This document shows, piece by piece, positions 11,587 to 19,554 of a stretch of 64,000 nt of DNA; within the stretch, counting starts at the first letter, position 1, and each line of letters starts with the position of its first letter. The translations under genes and the position numbers were made by a program. This DNA comes from Brevundimonas subvibrioides ATCC 15264 (GTDB lineage: Bacteria > Pseudomonadota > Alphaproteobacteria > Caulobacterales > Caulobacteraceae): NCBI RefSeq assembly GCF_000144605.1, contig NC_014375.1:3292501-3356500 (forward strand), read 5' to 3'. Under the pieces are notes generated by a model that saw only the letters and a list, made by a program, of their open reading frames with translations, was not told where the DNA came from and ran no database searches.

Positions 11587-13014
11587 CTATCTCTTGCTGG
11601 CCGACAGGCGACGCCTTGCGTCGACATAATGAATACTGCTCGTGTTGTGCCCAGCCAGTTCTGCCTTTTTCTGTGCCGCTTGGATACGACGTAGCTTTCC
11701 GCCGAGCCCACCAACGTCGACGATCAGAAAGACTCCAGCGGCGTTCTTCGAAGCTGCCTTATATACTTCCAACTGTTTGCTGTACCCATGCTCGACCTGT
11801 CCTTTTGAAAGCTTAATCTCGACTAGGACGCGACCGCTATAGCCGGTAGAAAATTTGAAATCGACCGGCCCGCCGCCGCTGTTCGTCTCAGGCGAAATAT
11901 CCACGTTGTTTACCGCGCAGATGACGTTGGCGATTGCAAAAAACAGGAGTTGGGCTGCCCGCTCGTGTCGAGAATCTTGGCCATTCCATAGAAGCTCCCA
12001 GAGATTATTGTCTTCTACCAGTGACCTGAACTGTTCGATAACGTCGAGAACTGTCTGGCGAAGGGTATCCTGATTTTTCTCACCAGGGGCTTGGATCAGA
12101 CCGCGATACTTTTCTTGATTTTCCGTCAGTATTTTCCGGAACGTAAAAAGGCCGTCCAAGTCGGCCTTTTCATCATAAGATTCGCTAGCGTCGGCGACTG
12201 CTGCGATTAGCCGCCTCATGTTGTCCGGTGACTCGAATGCAGCACGTCGCATGGCTGCCTTGCGCTCAGATACAGTCGCTTTCGACCAATTTCCGAACAG
12301 CTTGTTGACCGCGTCTCGAAGTTCTTTGACCTCCATAATGACGCGGGAGACGTCCGCCCAGTCGGTTGCCAAGGGCAGATCTCGGAGAACATCCCTGGGG
12401 ACTAACAACACTGGTTCAAGCGGCCGGAACGGGTTCATGGGCAGCTTCATATTGCCGTACAAGTCTCCGAACTCGGTGAGTTTGAGACCGTTCGCTACCG
12501 AGAAATCGTGAGTGATCTTGCACAGGGCTGGAAGCAACGAGTTCGTGGTCATGTCACTCAGCGTGTCTGGGCCCACGCCATCCTCAAACAAGCCCATAAG
12601 CGGAATGATGGTGGGGTTCTTCTCACCAAGAGTAATGATCTCCTTCGCGGTGCGAAGGATGTTGTTTCGAAGCCAAGCCGGTCGATCCGCTCCCGATGTG
12701 CTGGCACCGCCATAGCCCAGCCCTGTCTCCGAACGCTCATCTAGATTAAGGGCCTTGTAGGCACCGCGCCACGCGACATCGCCTTCATTTACAGAGGCAT
12801 CCAACAGCTCCAGAACATTCTGAAAACCCTGCCGAATAAGCTTAGTCCCCCTAGCTCGGATGACGGGGTTTTTGCTTTTTCCGATGAGCAGTGGGTCAAT
12901 AAAGAGCTTCGTGTCGGAGTTCAGGATCGGGTCCATAAGCCCCGCTTTATCGAGAACCTTCGCATCGATACCGAAGCGCTGGGAAAATAGAACGGGTTGT
13001 GTGAGCCTTGCCAT
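11587..13014 (-). CDS. PD-(D/E)XK nuclease-like protein of unknown family
   Basis: A 475-residue protein. The ATG at 13014 follows AAAGGGGCTGGA and is preferred over an upstream TTG. The N-terminus reads as a conserved domain (LTQPVLFSQRFGIDAKVLDK, LFIDPLLIGKSKNP). Residues 380-440 carry a PD-(D/E)XK-type active site: D385 in GPVDF, then E399 and K401 in VLVEIKLSKGQ, followed by KQLEVYKAA, as in restriction-like nucleases. It is low in GC compared with its neighbours and forms a probable operon with the downstream J-domain membrane protein. A role in defence against foreign DNA is an inference from the fold and the transfer-like composition. I cannot name the family. Confidence 0.7.
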   Translation of the reverse strand: MARLTQPVLFSQRFGIDAKVLDKAGLMDPILNSDTKLFIDPLLIGKSKNPVIRARGTKLIRQGFQNVLELLDASVNEGDVAWRGAYKALNLDERSETGLGYGGASTSGADRPAWLRNNILRTAKEIITLGEKNPTIIPLMGLFEDGVGPDTLSDMTTNSLLPALCKITHDFSVANGLKLTEFGDLYGNMKLPMNPFRPLEPVLLVPRDVLRDLPLATDWADVSRVIMEVKELRDAVNKLFGNWSKATVSERKAAMRRAAFESPDNMRRLIAAVADASESYDEKADLDGLFTFRKILTENQEKYRGLIQAPGEKNQDTLRQTVLDVIEQFRSLVEDNNLWELLWNGQDSRHERAAQLLFFAIANVICAVNNVDISPETNSGGGPVDFKFSTGYSGRVLVEIKLSKGQVEHGYSKQLEVYKAASKNAAGVFLIVDVGGLGGKLRRIQAAQKKAELAGHNTSSIHYVDARRRLSASKR

Positions 13015-13094
13015 TCCAGCCCCCTTTGAGCCGAAAATAGTTGTAGCAACAGGAACAATCAACCACGCGTTATCCGGTGGTTGTCACGGCGCCC

Positions 13095-13757
13095 TCACCC
13101 CTCCGCCGCCATCTTCCGCAACGCCTCTTCGAACACCGCCCCCGGCTGGCCGCCGGAGATCAGCCATTTCCCCTCCACCACCACGGCGGGCACCGCGCTG
13201 ATGCCGCGCGACCGCCACAGGGCCTCGGCCTCTCTCACCTCGGCGGCATAGAGGTCGTCGGCCAGGACCTCGACGGCCTTGTCCCGGTCCAGCCCGGCGG
13301 CGGCCGCCGCGTCGGCCAGCACCACCGCGTCCGGCAGAGCCCTGCCGTCGGTGAAGTGGGTGCGGAACAGGGCCTCCTTCAGCGCCCGCTGCTCGGCCGG
13401 TCCCACGGTCCCCGCCCAGTGCAGCAGCCGGTGGGCGTCGAAGGTGTTCCAGATGCGGCTGTCCGGCCCCATCCGCATCTCGAAGCCGTCCCAGGCCTCG
13501 GCCGCCCGCGCGGTGATCATGGCCCGGTTGGCGGCCGACTGTTCGGGGGTCGATCCGTATTTCCGGGCGATGTGTTCGCCGACGTTCTCGCCCTCGGCCG
13601 CGATGCCGGCGTTCAGCTCGAACGGCTGGAAATGCACCTCCGCCTCGATCCCCTCGGCCTTCAGGGTCGCCAGCGCGCTCTCCAGCCCGCCCAGCCCCAC
13701 CACGCACCAGGGGCAGACGACGTCCGAGACGAAATCGATATGCAGGGTCTTTGTCAT
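13095..13757 (-). CDS. FrnE-like DsbA-family oxidoreductase
   Basis: A 220-residue cytosolic protein with a thioredoxin-fold DsbA domain. The active-site motif is C15-P-W-C18 in SDVVCPWC, directly after the first strand. The helical insertion and the C-terminal strand with cis-proline (GISAVPAVVVEGKW) match the FrnE/2-hydroxychromene-2-carboxylate-isomerase-like branch. No signal peptide is visible, so it acts in the cytoplasm, probably as a disulfide oxidoreductase or isomerase. GC content is back to the local norm, which places the right edge of the low-GC island between 13014 and 13095. Confidence 0.85.
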   Translation of the reverse strand: MTKTLHIDFVSDVVCPWCVVGLGGLESALATLKAEGIEAEVHFQPFELNAGIAAEGENVGEHIARKYGSTPEQSAANRAMITARAAEAWDGFEMRMGPDSRIWNTFDAHRLLHWAGTVGPAEQRALKEALFRTHFTDGRALPDAVVLADAAAAAGLDRDKAVEVLADDLYAAEVREAEALWRSRGISAVPAVVVEGKWLISGGQPGAVFEEALRKMAAEG

Positions 13758-13772
13758 GGGGGGCAGATAGGC

Positions 13773-13828
13773 ATTCCTCCCCCATCGGGGGAGGGGGACC
13801 GCGTCTTCGCGGTGGAGGGGGCTTGCCG
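13773..13828. repeat. Palindromic repeat, left copy flanking the DUF559 gene
   Basis: About 55 bases made of two adjacent hairpins: CCTCCCCC-ATCG-GGGGAGG and ACCGCG-TCTT-CGCGGT, then GGAGGGGGCTTGCC. The same unit occurs in inverted orientation at 14203-14255, and a related copy lies at 43521-43576. It is shaped like a REP/BIME element. It may also act as a transcription terminator for the genes on either side. Confidence 0.85.
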
Positions 13829-13858
13829 CGCACGCGATGCGTCCGGCTAAATCCCGGC

Positions 13859-14257
13859 ATGTACCCGCCGAAACCCACCGTGGAAAAGGCCCGCGACCTG
13901 CGTCGTCGCATGACTTTGCCGGAGGTCATTCTTTGGCAGGCCATTCGCGGCCGGAAGCTCGGCGGAGCCCGCTTTCGACGGCAGCACCCGGTCGGCCCCT
14001 ACATCCTCGACTTCTACTGCGACGATGCAAGGCTGGCGGTCGAGGTTGATGGATCGGGACACGAGCACCCCGATCAGGCCCGGCACGATATGCGGCGGAC
14101 GCACTGGCTCAATCTACGTGGCATCGCCGTCCATCGGATTGCGGCGCGCGACGTGCTTGGAAATCTGACGGGTGTGCTGGCAGGCCTCAAACAGCGAGTC
14201 TGCGGTCAGCCCCCTCCACCGCTTCGCGGTCCCCCTCCCCCGATGGGGGAGGAATAG
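13859..14257 (+). CDS. DUF559 endonuclease-domain protein
   Basis: A 132-residue protein from the ATG at 13859; the longer frame runs back into the repeat and is rejected. It has the Vsr/restriction-like DUF559 fold: LPEVILWQAIRGRKLGG, then FRRQHPVGPYILDFYC with a catalytic-type Asp, and LAVEVDGSGHE with the second acidic residue. DUF559 proteins are predicted DNA nucleases of unproven role. The last 15 or so codons (PPPPLRGPPPPMGEE) are encoded by the right-hand palindromic repeat, so the stop codon lies inside that repeat. The gene therefore sits exactly between inverted repeats, like a minimal mobile unit. Confidence 0.85.
   Translation: MYPPKPTVEKARDLRRRMTLPEVILWQAIRGRKLGGARFRRQHPVGPYILDFYCDDARLAVEVDGSGHEHPDQARHDMRRTHWLNLRGIAVHRIAARDVLGNLTGVLAGLKQRVCGQPPPPLRGPPPPMGEE
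14203..14255. repeat. Palindromic repeat, right copy (inverted) flanking the DUF559 gene
   Basis: This is the reverse complement of the left copy at 13773-13828, nearly identical over about 50 bases; the visible differences are a short change in the loop of the second hairpin and one after GGAGGGGGCT. It overlaps the 3' end of the DUF559 coding region and supplies its stop codon. Confidence 0.85.
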
Positions 14258-14341
14258 GCCCTGCGACCGATTCTGACGCACCGGTGTGCCAGTCTGCTGT
14301 CCAGATCGACGGGAGAAAGGGGGCAACAGGGCCGGTCGAGA

Positions 14342-14377
14342 CGAACGGGTCGAACGGGTCGGACGGGTCGGACGGTG
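14342..14377 (+). repeat. Four tandem copies of a 9-bp unit upstream of fmt
   Basis: Two units of CGAACGGGT, one of CGGACGGGT and one decaying copy follow each other without spacers in the 189-bp gap before fmt. The copies are too short and unspaced for CRISPR. Replication slippage is the simplest explanation. A role in fmt expression is possible but unsupported. Confidence 0.75.
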
Positions 14378-14446
14378 TTTTTACGTCCGCCGGGATCGGG
14401 GTCCGCCGACTGGCGCTGAGAGGGCGGCGCGACTAGAGAACAGGCC

Positions 14447-15373
14447 ATGCGCCTCGCCTTCATGGGTACCCCCGACTTCGCCGTGCCGTCCCTGGCCGAA
14501 CTGATCGCCTCGGGCCATGAGGTCGTGGCCGTCTACTCCCAGCCGCCCAAGCCCAGGGGCCGGGGCCAGAAGCTGACGCCCTCGCCGGTCCACGCCTTCG
14601 CCGAGACCATGGGGTTGCCGGTCTTCACGCCTGCCAGCATGAAGGCCCCGGACGCCATCGAGACCTTCGCCAGCCTGGACCTCGATGCCGCCTGCGTCGT
14701 CGCCTACGGCCAGATCCTGAAGGCCGAGGTGCTGTCGGCGCCCCGGCTGGGCTGTTTCAACCTGCACGGCTCGCTCTTGCCGCGCTGGCGGGGGGCCGCG
14801 CCGATCCAGCGGGCCATCATGGCCGGGGACCGCCAGACGGGGGTCCAGATCATGCGGATGTCGGAGGGCCTCGACGAGGGGGCCATCCTGCTGTCCGAGG
14901 TCCTGCCCATCGCCCCCGACGACACGGCCGCCACCCTGTCGGACCGCATGGCCACCACCGGCGCGACCCTCTGGACCCGGGCCCTGGCCGCCATCGAGCG
15001 CGGCGGCGTGACCGAGACCGAACAGGCGGGGGAGGTCACCTATGCGAGGAAGATCACCCCGGCCGAGGCCCGCATCGACTGGACCCGCCCGGCCGCCGAG
15101 CTGGACTGCCACATCCGGGGCCTGTCGCCCTTCCCCGGGGCCTGGTTCGAAGCCCCCGGTCCCGATGGCCCCGTCCGGGTCAAGGCCCTGATGTCGGCCC
15201 CCGTCGCGCAGGGCTCCGGCGCCCCCGGCGAGGTCCTCGACGGGGACCTGCTGATCGGCACGGGGGACGGGGCCGTCCGTCTGCTGCGGGTCCAGCGCGA
15301 GGGCAAGGCGGCGCAAGGCCCCGCCGACTTCCTGCGGGGCTTCGCCCTGCCCGTCGGCACGATCCTGGGCTGA
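14447..15373 (+). CDS. fmt: Methionyl-tRNA formyltransferase
   Basis: A 308-residue enzyme that formylates initiator Met-tRNA using 10-formyl-tetrahydrofolate. The N-terminus ([16 protein letters not shown]), the catalytic segment [18 protein letters not shown] and the C-terminal tRNA-binding domain are all present. The usual neighbour def is absent; truA follows. The fmt TGA and truA ATG share one base (TGATG), so the two are translationally coupled. Confidence 0.97.
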   Translation: MRLAFMGTPDFAVPSLAELIASGHEVVAVYSQPPKPRGRGQKLTPSPVHAFAETMGLPVFTPASMKAPDAIETFASLDLDAACVVAYGQILKAEVLSAPRLGCFNLHGSLLPRWRGAAPIQRAIMAGDRQTGVQIMRMSEGLDEGAILLSEVLPIAPDDTAATLSDRMATTGATLWTRALAAIERGGVTETEQAGEVTYARKITPAEARIDWTRPAAELDCHIRGLSPFPGAWFEAPGPDGPVRVKALMSAPVAQGSGAPGEVLDGDLLIGTGDGAVRLLRVQREGKAAQGPADFLRGFALPVGTILG

Positions 15374-16116
15374 TGCCGCGCTACCGGCTGACGCTGGAAT
15401 ACGACGGCCGGCCCTATGCGGGCTTCCAGGCCCAGGACGGCCTGCCGACGGTCCAGGGCGTGGTCGAGACCGCCGTCACGGCCTTCTGCGGCCAGACCGT
15501 GCGCATCGCTGCGGCCGGCCGCACCGACTCCGGCGTCCACGCCACCGGCCAGGTCGCCCATGTCGATCTGGACAAGGCCTGGCCCGCCTCGACGGTCATG
15601 AACGCCCTCAACGCCCATATGGTGCGCGAAGGCGTGGCCGTGCTGGCCTGCGAGGCCGTGCCCGACGACTGGCACGCCCGCTTCTCGGCCACCGGGCGGC
15701 GCTACCTCTACCGGATCCTGAACCGGCCCGGCCGCCCCGCCCTGGAGCGCGGCAAGGTCTGGCACGTCCGCCGCCCGCTCGACGTCGCCGCCATGCAGGC
15801 CGGGGCCGACCACCTGATCGGCCACCACGACTTCACCACCTTCCGCGACCTCGCCTGCCAGTCGAAATCGCCCGAGAAGACCCTCGACGTCGCCCGGGTC
15901 AGCGCCGTCGGCGAGGAGGTCCATCTGGTGTTCGAGGCGCGGTCGTTCCTGCACCGCCAGGTCCGCTCCATGACCGGCACCCTGGTCGAGGTCGGGCTGG
16001 GCCGCTGGTCGCCCGACGATGTGAAGACCGCGCTCGAGGCCCGCGACCGCACTGCCTGCGGCCCCGTCTCGCCGTCCGACGGCCTCTACCTGACCGGGGT
16101 CGCCTATGACCCATAG
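15373..16116 (+). CDS. truA: tRNA pseudouridine(38-40) synthase TruA
   Basis: A 247-residue tRNA modification enzyme. The catalytic Asp52 lies in AAGRTDSGVHATGQ, the family signature. The C-terminal RSFLHRQVRSMTGTLV motif is also present. It converts uridines 38, 39 and 40 of the anticodon arm to pseudouridine. It is coupled to fmt by a one-base overlap, an arrangement common in alphaproteobacteria. Confidence 0.97.
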   Translation: MPRYRLTLEYDGRPYAGFQAQDGLPTVQGVVETAVTAFCGQTVRIAAAGRTDSGVHATGQVAHVDLDKAWPASTVMNALNAHMVREGVAVLACEAVPDDWHARFSATGRRYLYRILNRPGRPALERGKVWHVRRPLDVAAMQAGADHLIGHHDFTTFRDLACQSKSPEKTLDVARVSAVGEEVHLVFEARSFLHRQVRSMTGTLVEVGLGRWSPDDVKTALEARDRTACGPVSPSDGLYLTGVAYDP

Positions 16117-16121
16117 CAAAA

Positions 16122-16146
16122 GGGCCCGCCGGAAACCGGCAGGCCC
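16122..16146 (-). terminator. Rho-independent terminator between truA and the entericidin-like gene
   Basis: A GC-rich hairpin with 11-12 paired bases (GGGCCTGCCGG, loop TTT, CCGGCGGGCCC on the minus strand) followed by TTTT on the minus strand. It ends the minus-strand lipoprotein gene and, read the other way, lies just after truA, so it may serve both. Confidence 0.8.
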
Positions 16147-16170
16147 TTCATCCGATGCGGTCGTGACCGA

Positions 16171-16308
16171 TCAGTTCTTGGCGGACTCGGCGCCCGAGGA
16201 CACGGCCGAACCGGCGGCCGAGACGTCGCGGCCGACGCCCGACACGGTGTTGCAGGCCGACACGGCCAGGGCGGCAGCGACGATGGTCAGGGCAACGATC
16301 TTCTTCAT
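16171..16308 (-). CDS. Entericidin A/B-family small lipoprotein
   Basis: A 45-residue peptide starting at the ATG at 16306-16308, with GGAG about 8 bases upstream. It has a lipoprotein signal (MKKIVALTIVAAALAVSAC) with the lipobox cysteine at residue 19. A short Gly/Ser/Ala-rich tail (NTVSGVGRDVSAAGSAV) matches entericidins. Entericidins are small cell-envelope lipoproteins, named for an antidote/toxin pair in enteric bacteria; in alphaproteobacteria they are usually single and of unclear role. A strong terminator follows. Confidence 0.85.
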   Translation of the reverse strand: MKKIVALTIVAAALAVSACNTVSGVGRDVSAAGSAVSSGAESAKN

Positions 16309-16401
16309 GGGGAGGACTCCGAACAGTGAAGCTGTGCAAACGCCAAGCGTCACTGCAGGTTCCATGTCCATCCTCCGTCCCGTTCTGATAGATCTGACCG
16401 C

Positions 16402-18078
16402 ATGACCGACACCCGCTCCCAGCCCGCCGGAACCGCCGCCCGCCGCCTCGTCGAGACCCTCGCCATGAACGGCGTGACCCGGGTCTTCTGCGTGCCTGGC
16501 GAGAGCTATCTGGCCGTGCTCGACGCCCTGGTCGACCATCCGGAGATCGAGGTCGTCACCTGCCGGCACGAGGCGGGGGCCGCCAACATGGCCGAGGCCT
16601 ACGGCAAGCTGACGGGCCGACCCGGCATCTGCATGGTCACCCGCGGGCCGGGCGCGACCCATGCCTCCATCGGCGTGCACACCGCGCATCAGGACTCCAC
16701 GCCCATGATCCTGTTCGTCGGCCAGATCGCCCTCACCGACCGCGGCCGCGGCGCCTTCCAGGAGGTCGACTACCGCGAGGTCTTCGGCGGCCTGGCCAAA
16801 TGGGCGACCGAGATCGAGAGCCCCGACCGGACCGTGGAGATCGTCGAGCGCGCCTTCGCCACGTCGCTTCAGGGCCGGATGGGCCCCGTCGTCATCGCCC
16901 TGCCCGAGGACCTGCTGCACGCCCCCGGCGGCCCGGCACCGCTCCGGGCAGTGGCACCCGCCAGGGCCGGTCTGGACCCCGCCTTCCTCGCCGATCTGGG
17001 CGAGCGGCTGTCGAAGGCCGAACGCCCCCTGCTGGTGCTCGGCGGCTCCGGCTGGACCGAGGCGGCCGCCACGGCGGTCGGGGACTGGTCCGAGCGGCTG
17101 GGCCTGCCCGTCGCCCTGTCGTTCCGCCGCAAGGACATCCTCTCCAACGACCGCTCGAACTATGCCGGCGATCTCGGACTGGGCTGCAATCCCGAGCTGA
17201 TGAAGCGGGCGCGGGACGCCGACCTGCTGATCGCGGTCGGAGCCCGGCTGGGCGAGAACCCGACCCAGGGCTACACCCTGTTCACCCGCGAGCACACGGC
17301 AAAGGTTCTGGTCCACATCCACCCGGGCCCCGAAGAACTGGGCCGGGTCTGGACGCCGCTGACCAGTGCCGCCGCCGATAACAGCCTGGCCGCCCACGCC
17401 CTCGCGACGCTGGAGCCCGGCCGCACCTGGCACGAGCAGGCCAAGGCCGCCCACGATCACTACCAGGCCTTCTCGACCCCGGTGCCGGTCACCGGCGCGG
17501 TCAACATGAGCGAATGCATGGCCCACCTCGGCGAGGTCCTGCCGCCGACCGCCATGGTCACCAACGGGGCCGGCAATTTCGCCGCCTGGCTGCACCGGTT
17601 CTACCGCCACCGCGCCTGCCGCACCCAGCTGGCGCCGACCTCGGGGGCCATGGGCTATGGCTACCCGGCCGCCGTCGCCGCCAAGTCGCTGCATCCCGAC
17701 CGCGAGGTCATCTGCGTCGCGGGCGACGGCGATTTCCTGATGACCAGCCAGGAACTGGCCACGGCCGTCCAGCACGGCATCAACACGATCGTCATCGTCG
17801 TCGACAACGGCACCTACGGCACCATCCGCATGCACCAGGAGGGGCACTATCCCCGCCGGGTCATGGCCACGGATCTCAGGAACCCCGACTTCGTGAAATA
17901 CGCCGAGGCCTTCGGAGCCTTTGCCGTCCGCTGCGACAGCACCGAGGCCTTCCCCGCCGCGCTTCAGGCGGCCCGGGACGCGGCCGGCCCGGGCGGGGTC
18001 CCCGCCCTGATCCACCTGATCACCTCCGCCGAGGACATCGCCCCCAACCGCACGATCACGGGCTTGCGAAAGGGCTAG
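16402..18078 (+). CDS. Thiamine-pyrophosphate-binding enzyme (acetolactate-synthase-like)
   Basis: A 558-residue enzyme with the three-domain layout of acetolactate synthase and relatives. The N-terminal pyrimidine domain has the catalytic Glu in RHEAGAANMAEAYG. A central domain follows, and the C-terminal TPP domain has GDGDFLMTSQELATAVQ and DNGTYGTIRMHQE (the GDG...N motif). No regulatory small subunit (IlvN/IlvH) is adjacent, so this is probably not the main biosynthetic AHAS. The substrate could be pyruvate or another 2-keto acid. Its stop shares a CTAG with the stop of the converging folC. Confidence 0.8.
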   Translation: MTDTRSQPAGTAARRLVETLAMNGVTRVFCVPGESYLAVLDALVDHPEIEVVTCRHEAGAANMAEAYGKLTGRPGICMVTRGPGATHASIGVHTAHQDSTPMILFVGQIALTDRGRGAFQEVDYREVFGGLAKWATEIESPDRTVEIVERAFATSLQGRMGPVVIALPEDLLHAPGGPAPLRAVAPARAGLDPAFLADLGERLSKAERPLLVLGGSGWTEAAATAVGDWSERLGLPVALSFRRKDILSNDRSNYAGDLGLGCNPELMKRARDADLLIAVGARLGENPTQGYTLFTREHTAKVLVHIHPGPEELGRVWTPLTSAAADNSLAAHALATLEPGRTWHEQAKAAHDHYQAFSTPVPVTGAVNMSECMAHLGEVLPPTAMVTNGAGNFAAWLHRFYRHRACRTQLAPTSGAMGYGYPAAVAAKSLHPDREVICVAGDGDFLMTSQELATAVQHGINTIVIVVDNGTYGTIRMHQEGHYPRRVMATDLRNPDFVKYAEAFGAFAVRCDSTEAFPAALQAARDAAGPGGVPALIHLITSAEDIAPNRTITGLRKG

Positions 18079-19352
18079 ACCGGCCAGGTCTCGGGACTGG
18101 CCCCCAGCACCTCGCCGGCCAGGTACAGGGAGCCGCAGATGACCACCCGGCCGGCCCCGAGGCGAAGCGCCCGGCTCAACGCCGCCTCGACCGAGGACGA
18201 GCTCTGGGCCCCCAGACCATGGCCCCGGGCCACGGCCGCCAGGGCCGCCGGGTCCGCCGCCGCGCCGTCGAACCCGACGGTGAAGACGTGGCCTTCCGAG
18301 CCCTTCAGAGCCTCGAAGAAGCCCGCATGGTCCTTGTTGGCCAGCATGCCGACGATCAGGGCGAGGGGCCTCGGGGCCTTGGCCTGGCGCTCGGCCAGCG
18401 CCTCCGCCAGCGCCCGTCCGGCGTGGGGGTTGTGCCCGCCGTCCAGCCACAGCTCGGCCTCGGCCGTCCGCGCCATCTCGCCGTAGGGTCCGGCGCTCAG
18501 CCTCTGCATCCGCGCCGGCCAGCTGGCCCCGGCGATGCCCGCCGCGATCGCCGCCTCGGGCAGGTCCAGTTCCAGCGCGACCGCCACCGCCAGCCCGGCA
18601 TTCGCGATCTGGTGCGGACCGCGCAGCCCGGGTGCGGGCAGGTCCAGGAACCGCTCCTGATCCTGAAACGCCATCCCGCCCCGCTCGGCCCAGGCGTCGA
18701 AGTCGGTGCCCATGACGGTGAGCGGCGTCAGGACCGAGGCTGCCCTGGCCTCGATCACGGCCATCGCCGCCTCGGTCTGGCGCGCCACGATCCCGCGCGC
18801 CCCGGCCTTCAGGATGCCCGCCTTCTCGCCCGCAATTCCCTCGATGGCCGTGCCCAGGAACTCGGCGTGGTCGTAGTCGACGGGGGCGATCACGCTCAGC
18901 AGCGGTCGTTCGATCACATTGGTCGCATCCAGCGCCCCGCCCAGCCCCACCTCGATGATGGCCAGGTCCGCCGGCACCTCGGCCATGGCGACAAAGGCGG
19001 CGGCCGTCGTGCTCTCGAACACGGTCGTCTCGACACCCCGGACGGCCTCGATACGGTCCAGGATCGCCGACAGCCGATCGTCCGAGATCAGCTCCCCCGC
19101 CAGCCGGATCCGTTCGTTGAACCGCACCAGATGCGGCGAGGTATAGGTGTGGACCTTCAGCCCGGCCGCCTCGGCCATGGCGCGGATGAAGGCGATCGTC
19201 GATCCCTTGCCGTTGGTCCCGGCCACGTGGATCACGGGCGGCAGCTGCATCTGGGGCTGACCCAGCACGGCGCAGAGCGTCCGCATCCGGTCCAGCGACA
19301 GGTCGATCTTCTGGGGGTGACGGGCCAGCAGGCGGGCGGAGACGGGGTCCAT
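18075..19352 (-). CDS. folC: Bifunctional folylpolyglutamate synthase / dihydrofolate synthase
   Basis: A 425-residue Mur-ligase-family enzyme that adds glutamate to folates. The P-loop HVAGTNGKGST and the segment YTSPHLVRFNERI are characteristic. The start at 19352 (MDPVSARLLA) lies behind GGAGAGGG; the longer frame reads through the palindromic repeat upstream and is rejected. In relatives folC often follows accD directly. Here a large inverted repeat and a DoxX gene on the other strand lie between them. Confidence 0.95.
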   Translation of the reverse strand: MDPVSARLLARHPQKIDLSLDRMRTLCAVLGQPQMQLPPVIHVAGTNGKGSTIAFIRAMAEAAGLKVHTYTSPHLVRFNERIRLAGELISDDRLSAILDRIEAVRGVETTVFESTTAAAFVAMAEVPADLAIIEVGLGGALDATNVIERPLLSVIAPVDYDHAEFLGTAIEGIAGEKAGILKAGARGIVARQTEAAMAVIEARAASVLTPLTVMGTDFDAWAERGGMAFQDQERFLDLPAPGLRGPHQIANAGLAVAVALELDLPEAAIAAGIAGASWPARMQRLSAGPYGEMARTAEAELWLDGGHNPHAGRALAEALAERQAKAPRPLALIVGMLANKDHAGFFEALKGSEGHVFTVGFDGAAADPAALAAVARGHGLGAQSSSSVEAALSRALRLGAGRVVICGSLYLAGEVLGASPETWPV

Positions 19353-19370
19353 CCCTCTCCATAGCGCACC

Positions 19371-19533
19371 CTCTCCCGGAGGGAGAGGGCTTGAGCGCCC
19401 GAGAGCGTCAGCGATCGGACTTGCGTGAAAGGGTGAGGGGTTAAGGTGCCAGACGGTGAGAGCGTAACCCCTCACCCTTTCGGCTGGCGCATCGCTTCGC
19501 TCTGCGAGCCTCAAGCCCTCTCCCTCTGGGAGA
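19371..19533. repeat. Large imperfect inverted repeat between folC and doxX-like gene
   Basis: Arms at 19371-19442 and 19466-19533 pair with interruptions. The inner 15 bp (AAAGGGTGAGGGGTT against AACCCCTCACCCTTT) is perfect. The outer part pairs CTCTCCC..GGGAGAGGGCTTGAG with CTCAAGCCCTCTCCC..GGGAGA. The loop is 19443-19465. It holds no gene. It is shaped like a MITE or REP-type dispersed element and fills most of the gap between folC and the DoxX gene. Confidence 0.85.
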
Positions 19534-19554
19534 CGGAAGGCCTATGGTCACCTG

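Noticed and set aside
14342..14377. CRISPR array
   Set aside because: Units are 9 bp with no spacers, and there are no cas genes in the window.
16171..19362. Open frame of 1063 codons on the minus strand ending in an entericidin-like tail
   Set aside because: Only the last 45 codons are a gene. The rest is antisense to the TPP enzyme and out of frame in folC.
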